This document shows, in pieces, positions 28,913 to 37,344 of a DNA stretch of 64,000 bases. The position numbers were made by a program, and so were the translations under genes. The notes under the pieces were generated by a model. It ran no database searches. It was not told the DNA's origin and worked only from the letters and a program-made list of their open reading frames with translations. Source of the DNA: DASQPA01 sp963757335 (GTDB taxonomy: Bacteria; Acidobacteriota; Thermoanaerobaculia; Multivoradales; UBA5704); the NCBI GenBank assembly GCA_963757335.1, contig CAVWRJ010000013.1:744001-808000 (forward strand). Reading direction: 5' to 3'. Numbering within the stretch: the stretch's first letter is position 1; each line of letters begins with the position of its first letter.

Positions 28913-29578
28913 TCAGGGGGGCGCCGAGCGCTCGCGCCAGATCCGCCATGCCATCCACAGGTTCCCCGCCGCCGTGGTGACGGCGAAGACCGGCAGGGGA
29001 GAGAGCGTCGGCCAGAGGGCGGCCAGGCCGCCGAGCTGGAAGACGAGGCCGCAGGTGCGGAAGGGTGGAAAGGCGAGGCCGCCCAGCATGTAGAAGGAGT
29101 GGCCGAGGAGGAGGAGCCAGATGCCGGGGAGGGCCCAGGCCGCGTCGAGCCAGAGGCAGAGTCCGGAGAGCGCCAGGGCGACGAAGGAGAGGTTCCCCTG
29201 GAGGCGCAGCACATAGGCTGCTAGCGGGGTGCGCGCCGCGCGGCCGCCGACGCCCCCTCGTCCCGCTCTCAGGATGGCTCCGATCTCGACCGTCCCGCCG
29301 AGCAGGATGGTCGCCGACCAGATGAAGAGCACCCCGGCCGGCCCCGCCCGGCGCACCGCCTCGGGGGTGACGAGCGCCGCTGCCGGGAGGAGCAGGGCCC
29401 AGGCGAGCCAGGACCAGGGGGAGTGGAGGTAGGGCCGGCTGGCGGCGGCGAAACGCTCGCGGACCGGCTCTAAGTCGTCCTCCGGCGTGGCGGCGGGATC
29501 GCCACGGCCGGAGAAGAGGGGATCGTACTCGGAGCGGTCGGAGGCGGCGGAACGGTCGGCGAAGAGATCGGAGCGCAT
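28913..29578 (-). CDS. unknown integral membrane protein at the end of the atp operon
   Basis: 221 aa. About 50 soluble residues (FADRSAASDRSEYDPLFSGR) are followed by six hydrophobic segments: WLAWALLLPAAALV, VLFIWSATILLGG, LSFVALALSGLCLWL, LPGIWLLLLGHSFYMLGGLA, LVFQLGGLAALWPTL and PVFAVTTAAGNLWMAW. I recognise no family. It starts only 16 bases after the atpC stop on the same strand, so it should be transcribed with ATP synthase. A functional link is not shown by the sequence. It converges with the RDD gene, 17 bases apart. Confidence 0.7.
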   Translation of the reverse strand: MRSDLFADRSAASDRSEYDPLFSGRGDPAATPEDDLEPVRERFAAASRPYLHSPWSWLAWALLLPAAALVTPEAVRRAGPAGVLFIWSATILLGGTVEIGAILRAGRGGVGGRAARTPLAAYVLRLQGNLSFVALALSGLCLWLDAAWALPGIWLLLLGHSFYMLGGLAFPPFRTCGLVFQLGGLAALWPTLSPLPVFAVTTAAGNLWMAWRIWRERSAPP

Positions 29579-29594
29579 GCGGGCCCCGCCGCTC

Positions 29595-30008
29595 CTAGAT
29601 GGAGGCGGGGGCCCCCGTCATCCGCAGTTGGACCCGTGCCCGTTCGAGAGCGCGCTGGCGGGCGGCGAACTCGGCGTCGCTCTCCGCCGGCATGTCGTGC
29701 GCGGCGGCGAGCGCCTTCTCCGCCGCGGCGCGGTCGATCTCCGCCGGCCGTTTGGCCTGCTCGGTCAGGAGAGTCAGCCGGTCCTCGACCATCTGGGCGA
29801 AGCCGCCGTCGACGAAGATCTGCTCCTCGCCACCCCCGGTCTCGACCCGGAGGATGCCGATGCCGAGCTTGAAGAGGAGCGGCGCCCGGCCGGGCAGAAT
29901 GCCGACCTCGCCGTCGTGGGCCGGGAAGGCCACGAAGGTGGCGTCGGCCTCGAGCACCGCCCGCTCGGGGGTGATGACGCTACAGTGAAAGGTGTCGCCC
30001 TTGGCCAT
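29595..30008 (-). CDS. atpC: ATP synthase F1 epsilon subunit
   Basis: 137 aa. It sits on the central stalk and links gamma to the c-ring; its C-terminal helices can inhibit ATP hydrolysis. The start MAKGDTFHCSVITPERAVLEADATFVAFPA is the family beta-sandwich, and AHDGEVGILPGRAPLLFKLGIG is its most conserved stretch. The C-terminal two-helix part (RAAAEKALAAAHDMPAESDA) is present. Starts 6 bases after the atpD stop. Confidence 0.95.
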   Translation of the reverse strand: MAKGDTFHCSVITPERAVLEADATFVAFPAHDGEVGILPGRAPLLFKLGIGILRVETGGGEEQIFVDGGFAQMVEDRLTLLTEQAKRPAEIDRAAAEKALAAAHDMPAESDAEFAARQRALERARVQLRMTGAPASI

Positions 30009-30014
30009 CCGTCC

Positions 30015-31469
30015 CTACTCCTTCGCCAGCTTCTCCGCCCGCGCGGCCGCGTCCTCGATGTTGCCGACGTACATGAACGCCTGGTCCGGCAGGTGGTCCC
30101 ACTTGCCGTCGCAGAGCTCTGCGAACGAGCGGATGGTGTCTTTGAGCGGCGTGTAGACGCCGGGGAAGCCGGTGAACTGCTCGGCGACGTAGAACGCCTG
30201 CGAGAAGAAGCGCTCGATCTTCCGCGCCCGGCGGACGATCACCTTGTCCTCCTCCGACAGCTCGTCGACGCCCAGGATGGCGATGATGTCCTGGAGGTCC
30301 CGGTAGCGCTGGAGGATCTGCTGCACCCGCCGGGCGACCCGGTAGTGGTCCTCGCCGATGTACTCGGGCGAGACGATGCGGCTACTGGACGCGAGCGGGT
30401 CGACGGCGGGGTAGATCCCCTTCTCCGAGATGCCGCGCTCCAGGTTGACCGTGCTGTCGAGGTGGGTGAAGGCGGTCGCCGGGGCGGGGTCGGTATAGTC
30501 GTCGGCCGGCACGTAGATCGCCTGGATCGAGGTGACGGCGCCGCGCTTGGTCGAGGTGATGCGCTCCTGGAGCTCGCCCATCTCGGTGCCGAGGGTCGGC
30601 TGGTAGCCGACCGCCGACGGCATGCGGCCGAGGAGCGCCGACACCTCGGACCCCGCCTGCGAGAAGCGGAAGATGTTGTCGATGAAAAGGAGGGTGTCGA
30701 CGCCGGTCTGGTCTCTGAAGTACTCGGCCATGGTGAGCGCCGAGAGGGCCACCCGGAGGCGGGCGCCGGGGGGCTCGTTCATCTGCCCGAAGACCATGAC
30801 GGTCTGGTCGATGACCCGCTTGCCGGTGTCGCCGATCTGCGCCTCCTGCATCTCGATCCAGAGGTCGTTGCCCTCGCGGGTCCGCTCGCCTACCCCGGCG
30901 AAGCAGGAGTAGCCGCTGTGGAAGCGGGCGAGGCGGGCGATGAGCTCCTGGATGATGACCGTCTTCCCCACCCCGGCGCCGCCGAAGAGGCCGGCCTTGC
31001 CGCCGCGGACGAGCGGGCAGAGGAGGTCGATGACCTTGATCCCGGTCTCGAACAGCTCGGTCTTCGAGGACAGCTCGTCGAACTCGGGTGGCGCGTGGTG
31101 GATGGGCCGGCGCTCGGTGGCCTTGACCGGCCCCAGGCCGTCGATAGGCGCGCCCACGAGGTTGAAGACGCGGCCGAGAGTCCCCTCGCCGACCGGCACG
31201 GTGACCGCCGTGCCGGTGTCCAGGATGCGGACCCCGCGCTGCACGCCGTCGGTCGAGCCTAAGGCCACGGCCCGGACCTGTCCGCCGCCCAGGTGCTGGG
31301 CGACCTCGCACCAGAGCGTGTCCTTGACCTTCTTGCCCTCGACGTCGTTCTCGACCTCGATCTGCAGGGCGTTGTAGATCGACGGCAGGCGATCCTCGGC
31401 GAAATGGGCGTCGAGGGTCGAGCCGATGACCTGGGTGACAGTGCCGTAGTTGCCGGTTTCCGTTGCCAT
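30015..31469 (-). CDS. atpD: ATP synthase F1 beta subunit
   Basis: 484 aa, the catalytic subunit. The nucleotide loop GGAGVGKTVIIQELI, the catalytic Glu region VGERTREGNDLW, the Walker B stretch TLLFIDNIFRFSQAGSEVSALLGRMPSAVGYQPTL (with LLFIDNIFRF) and the DELSEED lever are all intact, DELSEED occurring exactly as in other bacteria near residue 400. Normal length. 30 bases downstream of atpG. Confidence 0.97.
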   Translation of the reverse strand: MATETGNYGTVTQVIGSTLDAHFAEDRLPSIYNALQIEVENDVEGKKVKDTLWCEVAQHLGGGQVRAVALGSTDGVQRGVRILDTGTAVTVPVGEGTLGRVFNLVGAPIDGLGPVKATERRPIHHAPPEFDELSSKTELFETGIKVIDLLCPLVRGGKAGLFGGAGVGKTVIIQELIARLARFHSGYSCFAGVGERTREGNDLWIEMQEAQIGDTGKRVIDQTVMVFGQMNEPPGARLRVALSALTMAEYFRDQTGVDTLLFIDNIFRFSQAGSEVSALLGRMPSAVGYQPTLGTEMGELQERITSTKRGAVTSIQAIYVPADDYTDPAPATAFTHLDSTVNLERGISEKGIYPAVDPLASSSRIVSPEYIGEDHYRVARRVQQILQRYRDLQDIIAILGVDELSEEDKVIVRRARKIERFFSQAFYVAEQFTGFPGVYTPLKDTIRSFAELCDGKWDHLPDQAFMYVGNIEDAAARAEKLAKE

Positions 31470-31499
31470 AGCAGTGCTTCCTGTCGTAAGGCTCCCGGG

Positions 31500-32387
31500 T
31501 CAGGACAGGGCGTTGGCCCCGCCCACGATGTCCAGGAGCTCCATGGTGATCTGGGTCTGCCGCGCGCGGTTGTACTCCCGCGTCAGCGACTTGATCATGT
31601 CGCCGGCGGCGTCGGTCGCCGCCTTCATGGCGACCATCCGCGCCACCTGCTCGGAGACGGCGGCGTCGGTAAAAGCCTGGAAGAGCCGCACCCGCACCAC
31701 CGCCGGGAGCAGCTCGTCGAGCAGCTCCTGGGGCGAGGGCGAGAACTCATACTCGATATTCGGGCCCGGCGGGGCCGCCGCGTCGCCTTCTTCCTTCTTC
31801 AACGCCCCGACCAGAGGCAGGATCTGGACGACCTCGGGCCGCTGCTGGCCGGCCGAGATGAAGCGCATGTAGGCGACGTGCGCCGAGGCGATCTCGCCGC
31901 GGGTGAAGCGGTCCATCAAGTCGTTGGCGAGCGGCTCGACCTGCTCGAAGCGCGGCTTCTCGCCGATGTCGGTCCGCGCCTCGGCGACGTCCCGGCGGAG
32001 GAACTTGAAGTAGCTGATCCCCTTTTTCCCCACCATGGTGACAGAGACGTCGACATTCCGCTTCTCCTCCGCTTCCAGGTGCTGGATGGCGGAGCGCAGG
32101 ATGTTGGCGTTGTAGCCGCCGGCCAAACCCCGGGAGGCGGTGAGGACGACTAAAGCCGAGCGCGGCACCTCGTCGTGGGTCTTCAAAAGCGGATGCTCGA
32201 TGTTGGCCGCCGCCCGCGACAGGTCGCCCACCAGCTCGGCCAGCTTCTCGGCGTAGGGCTTGGTCGCCACGGCACGGTTGAACGCCGCCTGGAAACGGGC
32301 GGTGGCGATCAGCTGCATGGTGCGCGTGATCTTCTTGATGTTGCGCACCGACTTGCGCCGCTTGACTAAGACTCTCCGGTTGGCCAT
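31500..32387 (-). CDS. atpG: ATP synthase F1 gamma subunit
   Basis: 295 aa, the rotating central shaft. The N-terminal coiled coil KRRKSVRNIKKITRTMQLIA and the C-terminal RMVAMKAATDAAGDMIKSLT with NRARQTQITMELLDIVGGA are the two conserved ends that form the shaft. The middle Rossmann-like part has LVVLTASRGLAGGYNANILR. Length and composition are normal. 18 bases after atpA. Confidence 0.96.
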   Translation of the reverse strand: MANRRVLVKRRKSVRNIKKITRTMQLIATARFQAAFNRAVATKPYAEKLAELVGDLSRAAANIEHPLLKTHDEVPRSALVVLTASRGLAGGYNANILRSAIQHLEAEEKRNVDVSVTMVGKKGISYFKFLRRDVAEARTDIGEKPRFEQVEPLANDLMDRFTRGEIASAHVAYMRFISAGQQRPEVVQILPLVGALKKEEGDAAAPPGPNIEYEFSPSPQELLDELLPAVVRVRLFQAFTDAAVSEQVARMVAMKAATDAAGDMIKSLTREYNRARQTQITMELLDIVGGANALS

Positions 32388-32405
32388 GGCGATCCCTTAC
32401 CTAGA

Positions 32406-34184
32406 CTACTTTCCCGCTGCCTGTCCCGCTGCCTGGGCCGCGACCGGACCCGCTGCCGGACCGGCTCCCTGGCCCTGCCAGTGCGGCTTGAAGTCGCGGA
32501 TCACCCCGCGGATGCGGTCGGCGAGCGCGTCCGGCAGCTCGCCCTTGTCGGCCAGCTCCTTCCCGATGTCGGGGTGCTCGTCGCGGAAGTGCTTCAAGAG
32601 CGCCTGCTCGAACTTCGCCACCTGGTTGGCCGGCAGGTCGTCGAGAAAACCGCCGGTGCCGGTGAAGATCGACAGCACCTCGTCGACGAACGAATAGGGC
32701 TGGTACTGCGGCTGCTTCAGGAGCTCGACCATGCGGAGACCGCGATCGAGCTGGCGCTGGGTGGCCGGATCGAGCTCGGTGCCGAGCTGGGCGAAGGCTT
32801 CGAGGTCGCGGAAGGCGGCGAGGTCCAGCCGGAGCGAGCCGGAGATCTTCTTCATCGCCTTTCGCTGGGCGTTGCCGCCGACCCGCGAGACGCTGATGCC
32901 GACGTTGACCGCCGGCCGCACACCGGCGAAGAAGAGGTCGGGCTCGAGATAGATCTGGCCGTCGGTGATCGAGATCACGTTGGTCGGGATGTAGGCCGAG
33001 ACCTCGCCTTCGAGGGTCTCGATGACCGGGAGCGCCGTCATCGAGCCGCCGGTGTCGGGGAAACGGTGGACCCGGTACTTGTCCTTGTCGGCGAGCGAGG
33101 CGAGGAAGGCCTCGGCCTTCTTCCGGCCGTGCGGCCGGTGGTAGAGGCCGTTCGCGTCGTCCGGCCGGATGTCCGCCGGCGCTTCGAGCCCCTGCGGGTT
33201 CTTGACGAGAAGCCCGCGGTCGCGGCTGTCCGCCGGAGTGTCCTTGGGGACCACGGCGTACTCCTCGCGCATCTTGACGCTGCGCTCCAAAAGCCGCGAG
33301 TGGAGATAGAAGACGTCTCCCGGGTAGGCCTCGCGGCCGGGGGGCCGGCGGAGCAGGAGCGACAGCTGGCGGTAGGACTGCGCCTGCTTCGAGAGGTCGT
33401 CGTAGACGCAGAGGGTGGCCTTCCCCTCCGTGTACATGAAGTACTCGGCCATCGCGGCGCCCGAGTAGGGGGCGATGTACTGGAGCGGCGAGGGGTCCGA
33501 CGAGCCGGCCGAGATGACGATCGTGTAGTCGAGAGCGCCGGCCGAACGCAGGCGCTCGACTAACCCTGCCACCGTCGACTCCTTCTGGCCGATGGCGACG
33601 TAGACGCAGATGACCCCGCTCCCCTTCTGGTTGAGGATGGTGTCGATCGCGATCGCCGTCTTCCCGGTCTTGCGGTCGCCGATGATCAGCTCGCGCTGGC
33701 CACGGCCGATGGGGATCATGCTGTCGATCGCCTTGATCCCGGTCAGCAGCGGCTCGGTGACCGGCTGGCGCTCGGCGATGCCGGGGGCCTTCCATTCGAG
33801 CGGCCGGCGGTGCGGGGTGTCGATCGATCCCAGGCCGTCGAGCGGACGGCCGAGCGGATCGACGACGCGGCCGACGAGCGCCGGGCCGCAGGGGACGGAG
33901 AGCAGCTGGCCCGTGCGGCGGACCTCGTCGCCCTCGCGGATCCCCAGGTAGTCGCCGAGGATGACGACGCCCACCGAGTTCTCTTCCAGGTTGAACACCT
34001 GGCCGGCGGCGCCATTGGCGAACAGCACCTCCTCGCCGGCCATGGCGTTCGATAGCCCGTAGATGCGGGCGATGCCGTCGCCGATCTCCAGGACCTTGCC
34101 GACCTGCGCGAGGTCGACCGTGCTCTTGAACTGGCGGATCTCCTCCGTGATGACCGAAGTGATCTCGTCGACTTTGAATCTCAT
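32406..34184 (-). CDS. atpA: ATP synthase F1 alpha subunit, enlarged form
   Basis: 592 aa against about 505-515 in most bacteria. The core is normal: GDGIARIYGLSNAMAGE, the nucleotide loop GDRKTGKTAIAIDTI, SSDPSPLQYIAPYSGAAMAEYF, and FFAGVRPAVNVGISVSRVGG with the arginine finger. The extra length comes from an insert of about 55 residues between REEYAVV and GGSMTALPVIET (it includes DTPADSRDRGLLVKN and NGLYHRPHGRKKAEAF) and a Gly/Ala/Gln tail (GPAAGPVAAQAAGQAAGK). The insert lies where the lower face of alpha projects outward, so it should not disturb catalysis. The frame is intact. Confidence 0.96.
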   Translation of the reverse strand: MRFKVDEITSVITEEIRQFKSTVDLAQVGKVLEIGDGIARIYGLSNAMAGEEVLFANGAAGQVFNLEENSVGVVILGDYLGIREGDEVRRTGQLLSVPCGPALVGRVVDPLGRPLDGLGSIDTPHRRPLEWKAPGIAERQPVTEPLLTGIKAIDSMIPIGRGQRELIIGDRKTGKTAIAIDTILNQKGSGVICVYVAIGQKESTVAGLVERLRSAGALDYTIVISAGSSDPSPLQYIAPYSGAAMAEYFMYTEGKATLCVYDDLSKQAQSYRQLSLLLRRPPGREAYPGDVFYLHSRLLERSVKMREEYAVVPKDTPADSRDRGLLVKNPQGLEAPADIRPDDANGLYHRPHGRKKAEAFLASLADKDKYRVHRFPDTGGSMTALPVIETLEGEVSAYIPTNVISITDGQIYLEPDLFFAGVRPAVNVGISVSRVGGNAQRKAMKKISGSLRLDLAAFRDLEAFAQLGTELDPATQRQLDRGLRMVELLKQPQYQPYSFVDEVLSIFTGTGGFLDDLPANQVAKFEQALLKHFRDEHPDIGKELADKGELPDALADRIRGVIRDFKPHWQGQGAGPAAGPVAAQAAGQAAGK

Positions 34185-34215
34185 AGTTTCCCTCGATCTA
34201 TCCCAAGTGAGCCGG

Positions 34216-34812
34216 CTACTGTCCCGCGTAGGGGGTGCCGCGCACGATCTCCTGCGAAGCGCGCTTTTCGAGCGCCCCGCTCAAGGCTTTAAGCTGTGAC
34301 GCGACGCTCGCGTCGATCTTGTCGTCGCCGATCTGCACCACCATGCCGCCCAAAAGCGCCGGATCGACCTTTTCGATCAGGTCCGGCTGCCGGCCGGTGA
34401 AGCGGGTGACCGCCGCCCGCAGCTTCTCGCGGAGCGCGGCGGGGAGCGCCACCGGCGTCCGCACCGAGACGTCCACCCGGCCGCGCAGGTCGCGCAGCTC
34501 CTGGCGGTAGGTCTCGGCGATCGCCGGCACGAGGAGCATCCGCTCCTTCCGGTTGACCACCTGGAGGGCGTTGACCAGGAGATCGCTCACCTTGCCGCGG
34601 AGGATCTTCTCGATCGCCACCTGGCGCTCTCCGGCGTCGATCAGGGGGCTCGCCAGGAAGTCCGCGAACTCCTGGTTCTCCCCGACGTAGCGGGCGAGCT
34701 CCGCGAGATCCTCCCCCACCTGGTCGGAGATCCCCTGCTGCTCCGCGAGATCGAGGATCGCCTGGCTGTAGACCCGCGCCACCGCCAGATACTTGTCGTT
34801 CAAGCCCGCCAT
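34216..34812 (-). CDS. atpH: ATP synthase F1 delta subunit
   Basis: 198 aa. It joins the peripheral stalk to the top of the F1 head. The family pattern is clear: ARVYSQAILDLAEQQG at the start, FLASPLIDAGERQVAIEKI in the middle and the C-terminal PALLGGMVVQIGDDKIDASV followed by QLKALSGAL. Starts nine bases after the atpF stop. Confidence 0.94.
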   Translation of the reverse strand: MAGLNDKYLAVARVYSQAILDLAEQQGISDQVGEDLAELARYVGENQEFADFLASPLIDAGERQVAIEKILRGKVSDLLVNALQVVNRKERMLLVPAIAETYRQELRDLRGRVDVSVRTPVALPAALREKLRAAVTRFTGRQPDLIEKVDPALLGGMVVQIGDDKIDASVASQLKALSGALEKRASQEIVRGTPYAGQ

Positions 34813-34821
34813 TGCGCTCTC

Positions 34822-35445
34822 CTAATTGAGCCCCGTGCTGTCCGCCGTGCCGTGCTGCGGCGTCTGGCGGCCGAGCTCGTCGATCGCCTGGGCGATCAGG
34901 CGCTCGTGGTCCTCAGGCTTGATCTCGCGGGCGAGGATGCGGCCGGCCAGGTCGGTCGCGAGCTTCGCCGAGGTGGCGTAGAGCTCCTTGACCGCGGTCG
35001 CCGTGGCGAGCTCGATCTCATGCTTGCCGCGGGCGAGGATCTTCTCCGCCTCTTCCCGCGCGTCTGCTTCGATCCGGTGCTTTACCGCCTCGGCGTCGCG
35101 CCGCCCCTCGTCGACGATGGCGGTCGCCTCGGCGCGGGAGGCGTTGATCTTGTCGAGGTACTCCTTCAAGCGCGCCTCGGCTTCGAGCCGATCGGACTGC
35201 GCCTTCTCGAGCGACTCGCGGATGAACGACTCGCGCGACTGGAGCGACTTCAAAATCGGCCCCCAGGCGAACTTGCCGAGCACGAAGAGCACGAGCCCGA
35301 AGATCACCACCGTCCACAGGGCGTTGCCGATGTCGCCGGCAAAGGGGTTGCTCGCCTCCTTGCCTTCCGCCGCTTCGGCGGCCATGGCGGGGAGGGCGGC
35401 GAGCCCCAGGGTCAACGTCAGGAGTCCGGTTTTCATCTTTCGCAT
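34822..35445 (-). CDS. atpF: ATP synthase F0 b subunit with a signal-like leader
   Basis: 207 aa, forming the peripheral stalk. An N-terminal hydrophobic leader (MRKMKTGLLTLTLGLAALPA, then MAAEAAEG) precedes the usual membrane anchor ALWTVVIFGLVLFVLGKFAW and the long charged coiled coil (RESFIRESLEKAQSDRLEAE onward). Leaders of this type on b subunits are seen in Acidobacteriota and Deltaproteobacteria. ATG 35445 is preferred to the longer frame (35466) because AAGGG lies before it. 68 bases after atpE. Confidence 0.93.
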   Translation of the reverse strand: MRKMKTGLLTLTLGLAALPAMAAEAAEGKEASNPFAGDIGNALWTVVIFGLVLFVLGKFAWGPILKSLQSRESFIRESLEKAQSDRLEAEARLKEYLDKINASRAEATAIVDEGRRDAEAVKHRIEADAREEAEKILARGKHEIELATATAVKELYATSAKLATDLAGRILAREIKPEDHERLIAQAIDELGRQTPQHGTADSTGLN

Positions 35446-35513
35446 CGTTTTCACCCTTCGTTCCATACGAACCGGCCCCCGCGCGTCCGAGCGGGAGCCG
35501 GTCGTCCAGAGAT

Positions 35514-35879
35514 TTATCCGCCGAGGACCGCCAGAAGGCCGACGACGACCGCGAACAGGGTCGCGCCCTCGATCATGGCGGCGGTGATGATCATCGCGGT
35601 CGAGATCTGGCCGGCGGCCTCGGGCTGCCGGGCCATCGACTCGACGGCGCTGCCGCCGATCCGGCCGATGCCCGCCGCGCCGCCCATAATGACGAGGCCG
35701 ACGCCGATGGCGCCGCCGAGCTTCCGGGCGCCGTCGGTGGTGAGGAACGTCGCATTGCCACCCCGAGCCGCCTCGGTGCCGACGCCCGGCTGGGCGTGAG
35801 CGGTGACGGGCAGGAACATGAGGAACAGCCCGGCCACGATCAGGGTCAACATCAGTTTCGAATAGCGCTTCTTATCCAT
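35514..35879 (-). CDS. atpE: ATP synthase F0 c subunit with signal peptide
   Basis: 121 aa; the rotor-ring proteolipid. The first 30 residues (KLMLTLIVAGLFLMFLPVTA, then HAQ) look like a cleavable signal peptide, followed by about 20 polar residues and the two ring helices. The loop is ARQPEAAGQ and the ion-binding Glu sits in AAMIEGATLFAVVVG. The residue after the Glu is Gly, and the Gln of Na+-type rings is missing from helix 1 (AGIGRIGGSA), so proton coupling is inferred. AAGGACGGAG precedes the ATG. 131 bases separate it from atpB, the longest gap in the operon. Confidence 0.93.
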   Translation of the reverse strand: MDKKRYSKLMLTLIVAGLFLMFLPVTAHAQPGVGTEAARGGNATFLTTDGARKLGGAIGVGLVIMGGAAGIGRIGGSAVESMARQPEAAGQISTAMIITAAMIEGATLFAVVVGLLAVLGG

Positions 35880-36010
35880 CGTCTTCTCCGTCCTTTCAAA
35901 TTCAAATCGTTGGCAGCCGTGCGAGGCCGTCCGCCGCTTACAGTTCGCCATCGCAGTCACGCCTCATGGCCCGAGTGCCCCGCGCCGGTCCGGGCATGGC
36001 GAATTCGAAT

Positions 36011-36904
36011 CTAGTGGGCCGCGTGGGCCACCTCGTCGTCGTGATCCGCGGCGTGGTGCACGTTCACCGAGGCACCCAGGAACAGCGCCGTCAGGAAGGT
36101 GAAGATGAACGCCTGCAGGAAGGCGACGAAGATCTCGAGCATCATGATCGCGGCCGAGGCGAGGATCACCGGCACGGCGACCGCGATCCCGCCGCCGGCG
36201 CCCATCGCCGTCCCCGCCGAGAGGATGAACCCGAGGAGCACAGCGAGGAGGATGTGGCCGGCGATCATGTTGGCGAAAAGCCGGATGGCGAGGGCGAAGA
36301 TGCGCGCCACGAGGCCGATGATCTCGACCGGGATGAGGAGCGGCGCGAGCCACAGGGGACCGGGACAGAAGTGGGCGAGGTACGCCTTGCCGCCCAGCCG
36401 CAGGCCGTTGCCCACCATGAGGAACATGGTCATGATGGCGAGCGTCGCCGTCACCCAGATGTTGCCGGTCGCCGTGCCGCCGATGTGAGCGCCGGCGAGC
36501 TTCGAGAGCGGCGTCACCGGCAGCAGCCCGAGCAGGTTGATCGTCAGGATGAAGAAGAAGACGCTCCAGATGTACTTGACGAAGCGGTCGGTGTGCTCGT
36601 GGAGGGCCGGCTCGGCCACCTCGACTCTGAGGTACTGGCAGACCGCCTCGAGAAAGTTGGCGAAGCCCGCCGGCACCTGGCGGCCGATGGCGTCGCCCCC
36701 CCGGCGCCGACGCGCCAGGAGCGGTACCAGCAGGATGAGCAGGAGGCCGGCCAGGATCATCATGACGATCTGGTCGGAGAGCACGGTGATCACCCCGTGC
36801 GGGGTAAGGAGCTTCCCGAGGTCCGCCGGCCGGGTGACCAGCGGGTGCTGGACGACGTGCTCCAGCGGGTTCTCCGCGGCGATGAGTGCGAAAGCGGGCA
36901 GCAT
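36011..36904 (-). CDS. atpB: ATP synthase F0 a subunit
   Basis: 297 aa. It forms the proton half-channels against the c-ring. The essential Arg is in FALAIRLFANMIAGHILL, and the last-helix region is FLQAFIFTFLTALFLGASV. Five to six membrane helices are visible from VLSDQIVMMILAGLLLILLV onward. The C-terminal tail is His-rich (VNVHHAADHDDEVAHAAH). ATG 36904 is preceded by two tandem copies of a 15-base unit that each hold a Shine-Dalgarno AGGAG. 14 bases after the atpI stop. Confidence 0.95.
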   Translation of the reverse strand: MLPAFALIAAENPLEHVVQHPLVTRPADLGKLLTPHGVITVLSDQIVMMILAGLLLILLVPLLARRRRGGDAIGRQVPAGFANFLEAVCQYLRVEVAEPALHEHTDRFVKYIWSVFFFILTINLLGLLPVTPLSKLAGAHIGGTATGNIWVTATLAIMTMFLMVGNGLRLGGKAYLAHFCPGPLWLAPLLIPVEIIGLVARIFALAIRLFANMIAGHILLAVLLGFILSAGTAMGAGGGIAVAVPVILASAAIMMLEIFVAFLQAFIFTFLTALFLGASVNVHHAADHDDEVAHAAH

Positions 36905-36934
36905 TACGTCTCCTGTTCCTACGTCTCCTGTTCC
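36905..36934 (-). repeat. tandem duplication of the atpB ribosome-binding site
   Basis: The 15-mer TACGTCTCCTGTTCC occurs twice in direct succession (36905-36919 and 36920-36934). On the coding strand each unit reads GGAACAGGAGACGTA, containing AGGAG. The unit further from atpB ends the atpI coding sequence (Glu-Gln-Glu-Thr) and its last bases begin the TAG stop. The copy next to atpB puts a second Shine-Dalgarno site in front of its ATG. Confidence 0.85.
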
Positions 36935-37344
36935 TTCTTCTGTTTGGGGCTGCCAAAGCCCCCGAGCGCGTAGCGCGTATCCACCGTCAAGAGGACCATG
37001 TAGCTGATCGCCACCCAGATCAACAGCGGGCCGCGCGCGAACTCTCCCGACAGGGCGGCGGCGAGGGACAGGCCGAGGGCGGCGGCGAACCGCACGGCCA
37101 TCGCGGCCAGGACTCCCGATGCCTCTGACGCTCCCCCCGTCCCCGAGAACAGCAGCACCGCTACCCCTCCCAGGGCCGACGCCACTACTCCCACCCCGCA
37201 GCCCGCCAGCATGGCGCGGACCGCACTTTCGCCCCCCCACCGCTTGGTCGGCAGGTAGCCGAGCAGGGCGATCATCACCGCTAAGGCCACCGTCCACGCC
37301 AGGAACCGCAGGTACGCTGCGGTCCGCGGGTGGATGCCGGTCAT
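36919..37344 (-). CDS. atpI: AtpI-like ATP synthase accessory membrane protein
   Basis: 141 aa with four hydrophobic segments (FLAWTVALAVMIALLGYL, MLAGCGVGVVASALGGVAVL, AALGLSLAAAL and PLLIWVAISYMVLLTVDT). Position and topology match subunit I, which helps assemble the c-ring and takes up Mg2+; sequence similarity is weak, as is usual for this subunit. The start overlaps the atpZ stop by four bases, and the stop lies in a duplicated 15-mer ahead of atpB. Confidence 0.72.
   Translation of the reverse strand: MTGIHPRTAAYLRFLAWTVALAVMIALLGYLPTKRWGGESAVRAMLAGCGVGVVASALGGVAVLLFSGTGGASEASGVLAAMAVRFAAALGLSLAAALSGEFARGPLLIWVAISYMVLLTVDTRYALGGFGSPKQKKEQET

Noticed and set aside
35514..35879. Sodium-type ATP synthase c-ring
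   Set aside because: The Gln in helix 1 and the Ser/Thr directly after the Glu that mark Na+ binding are missing.
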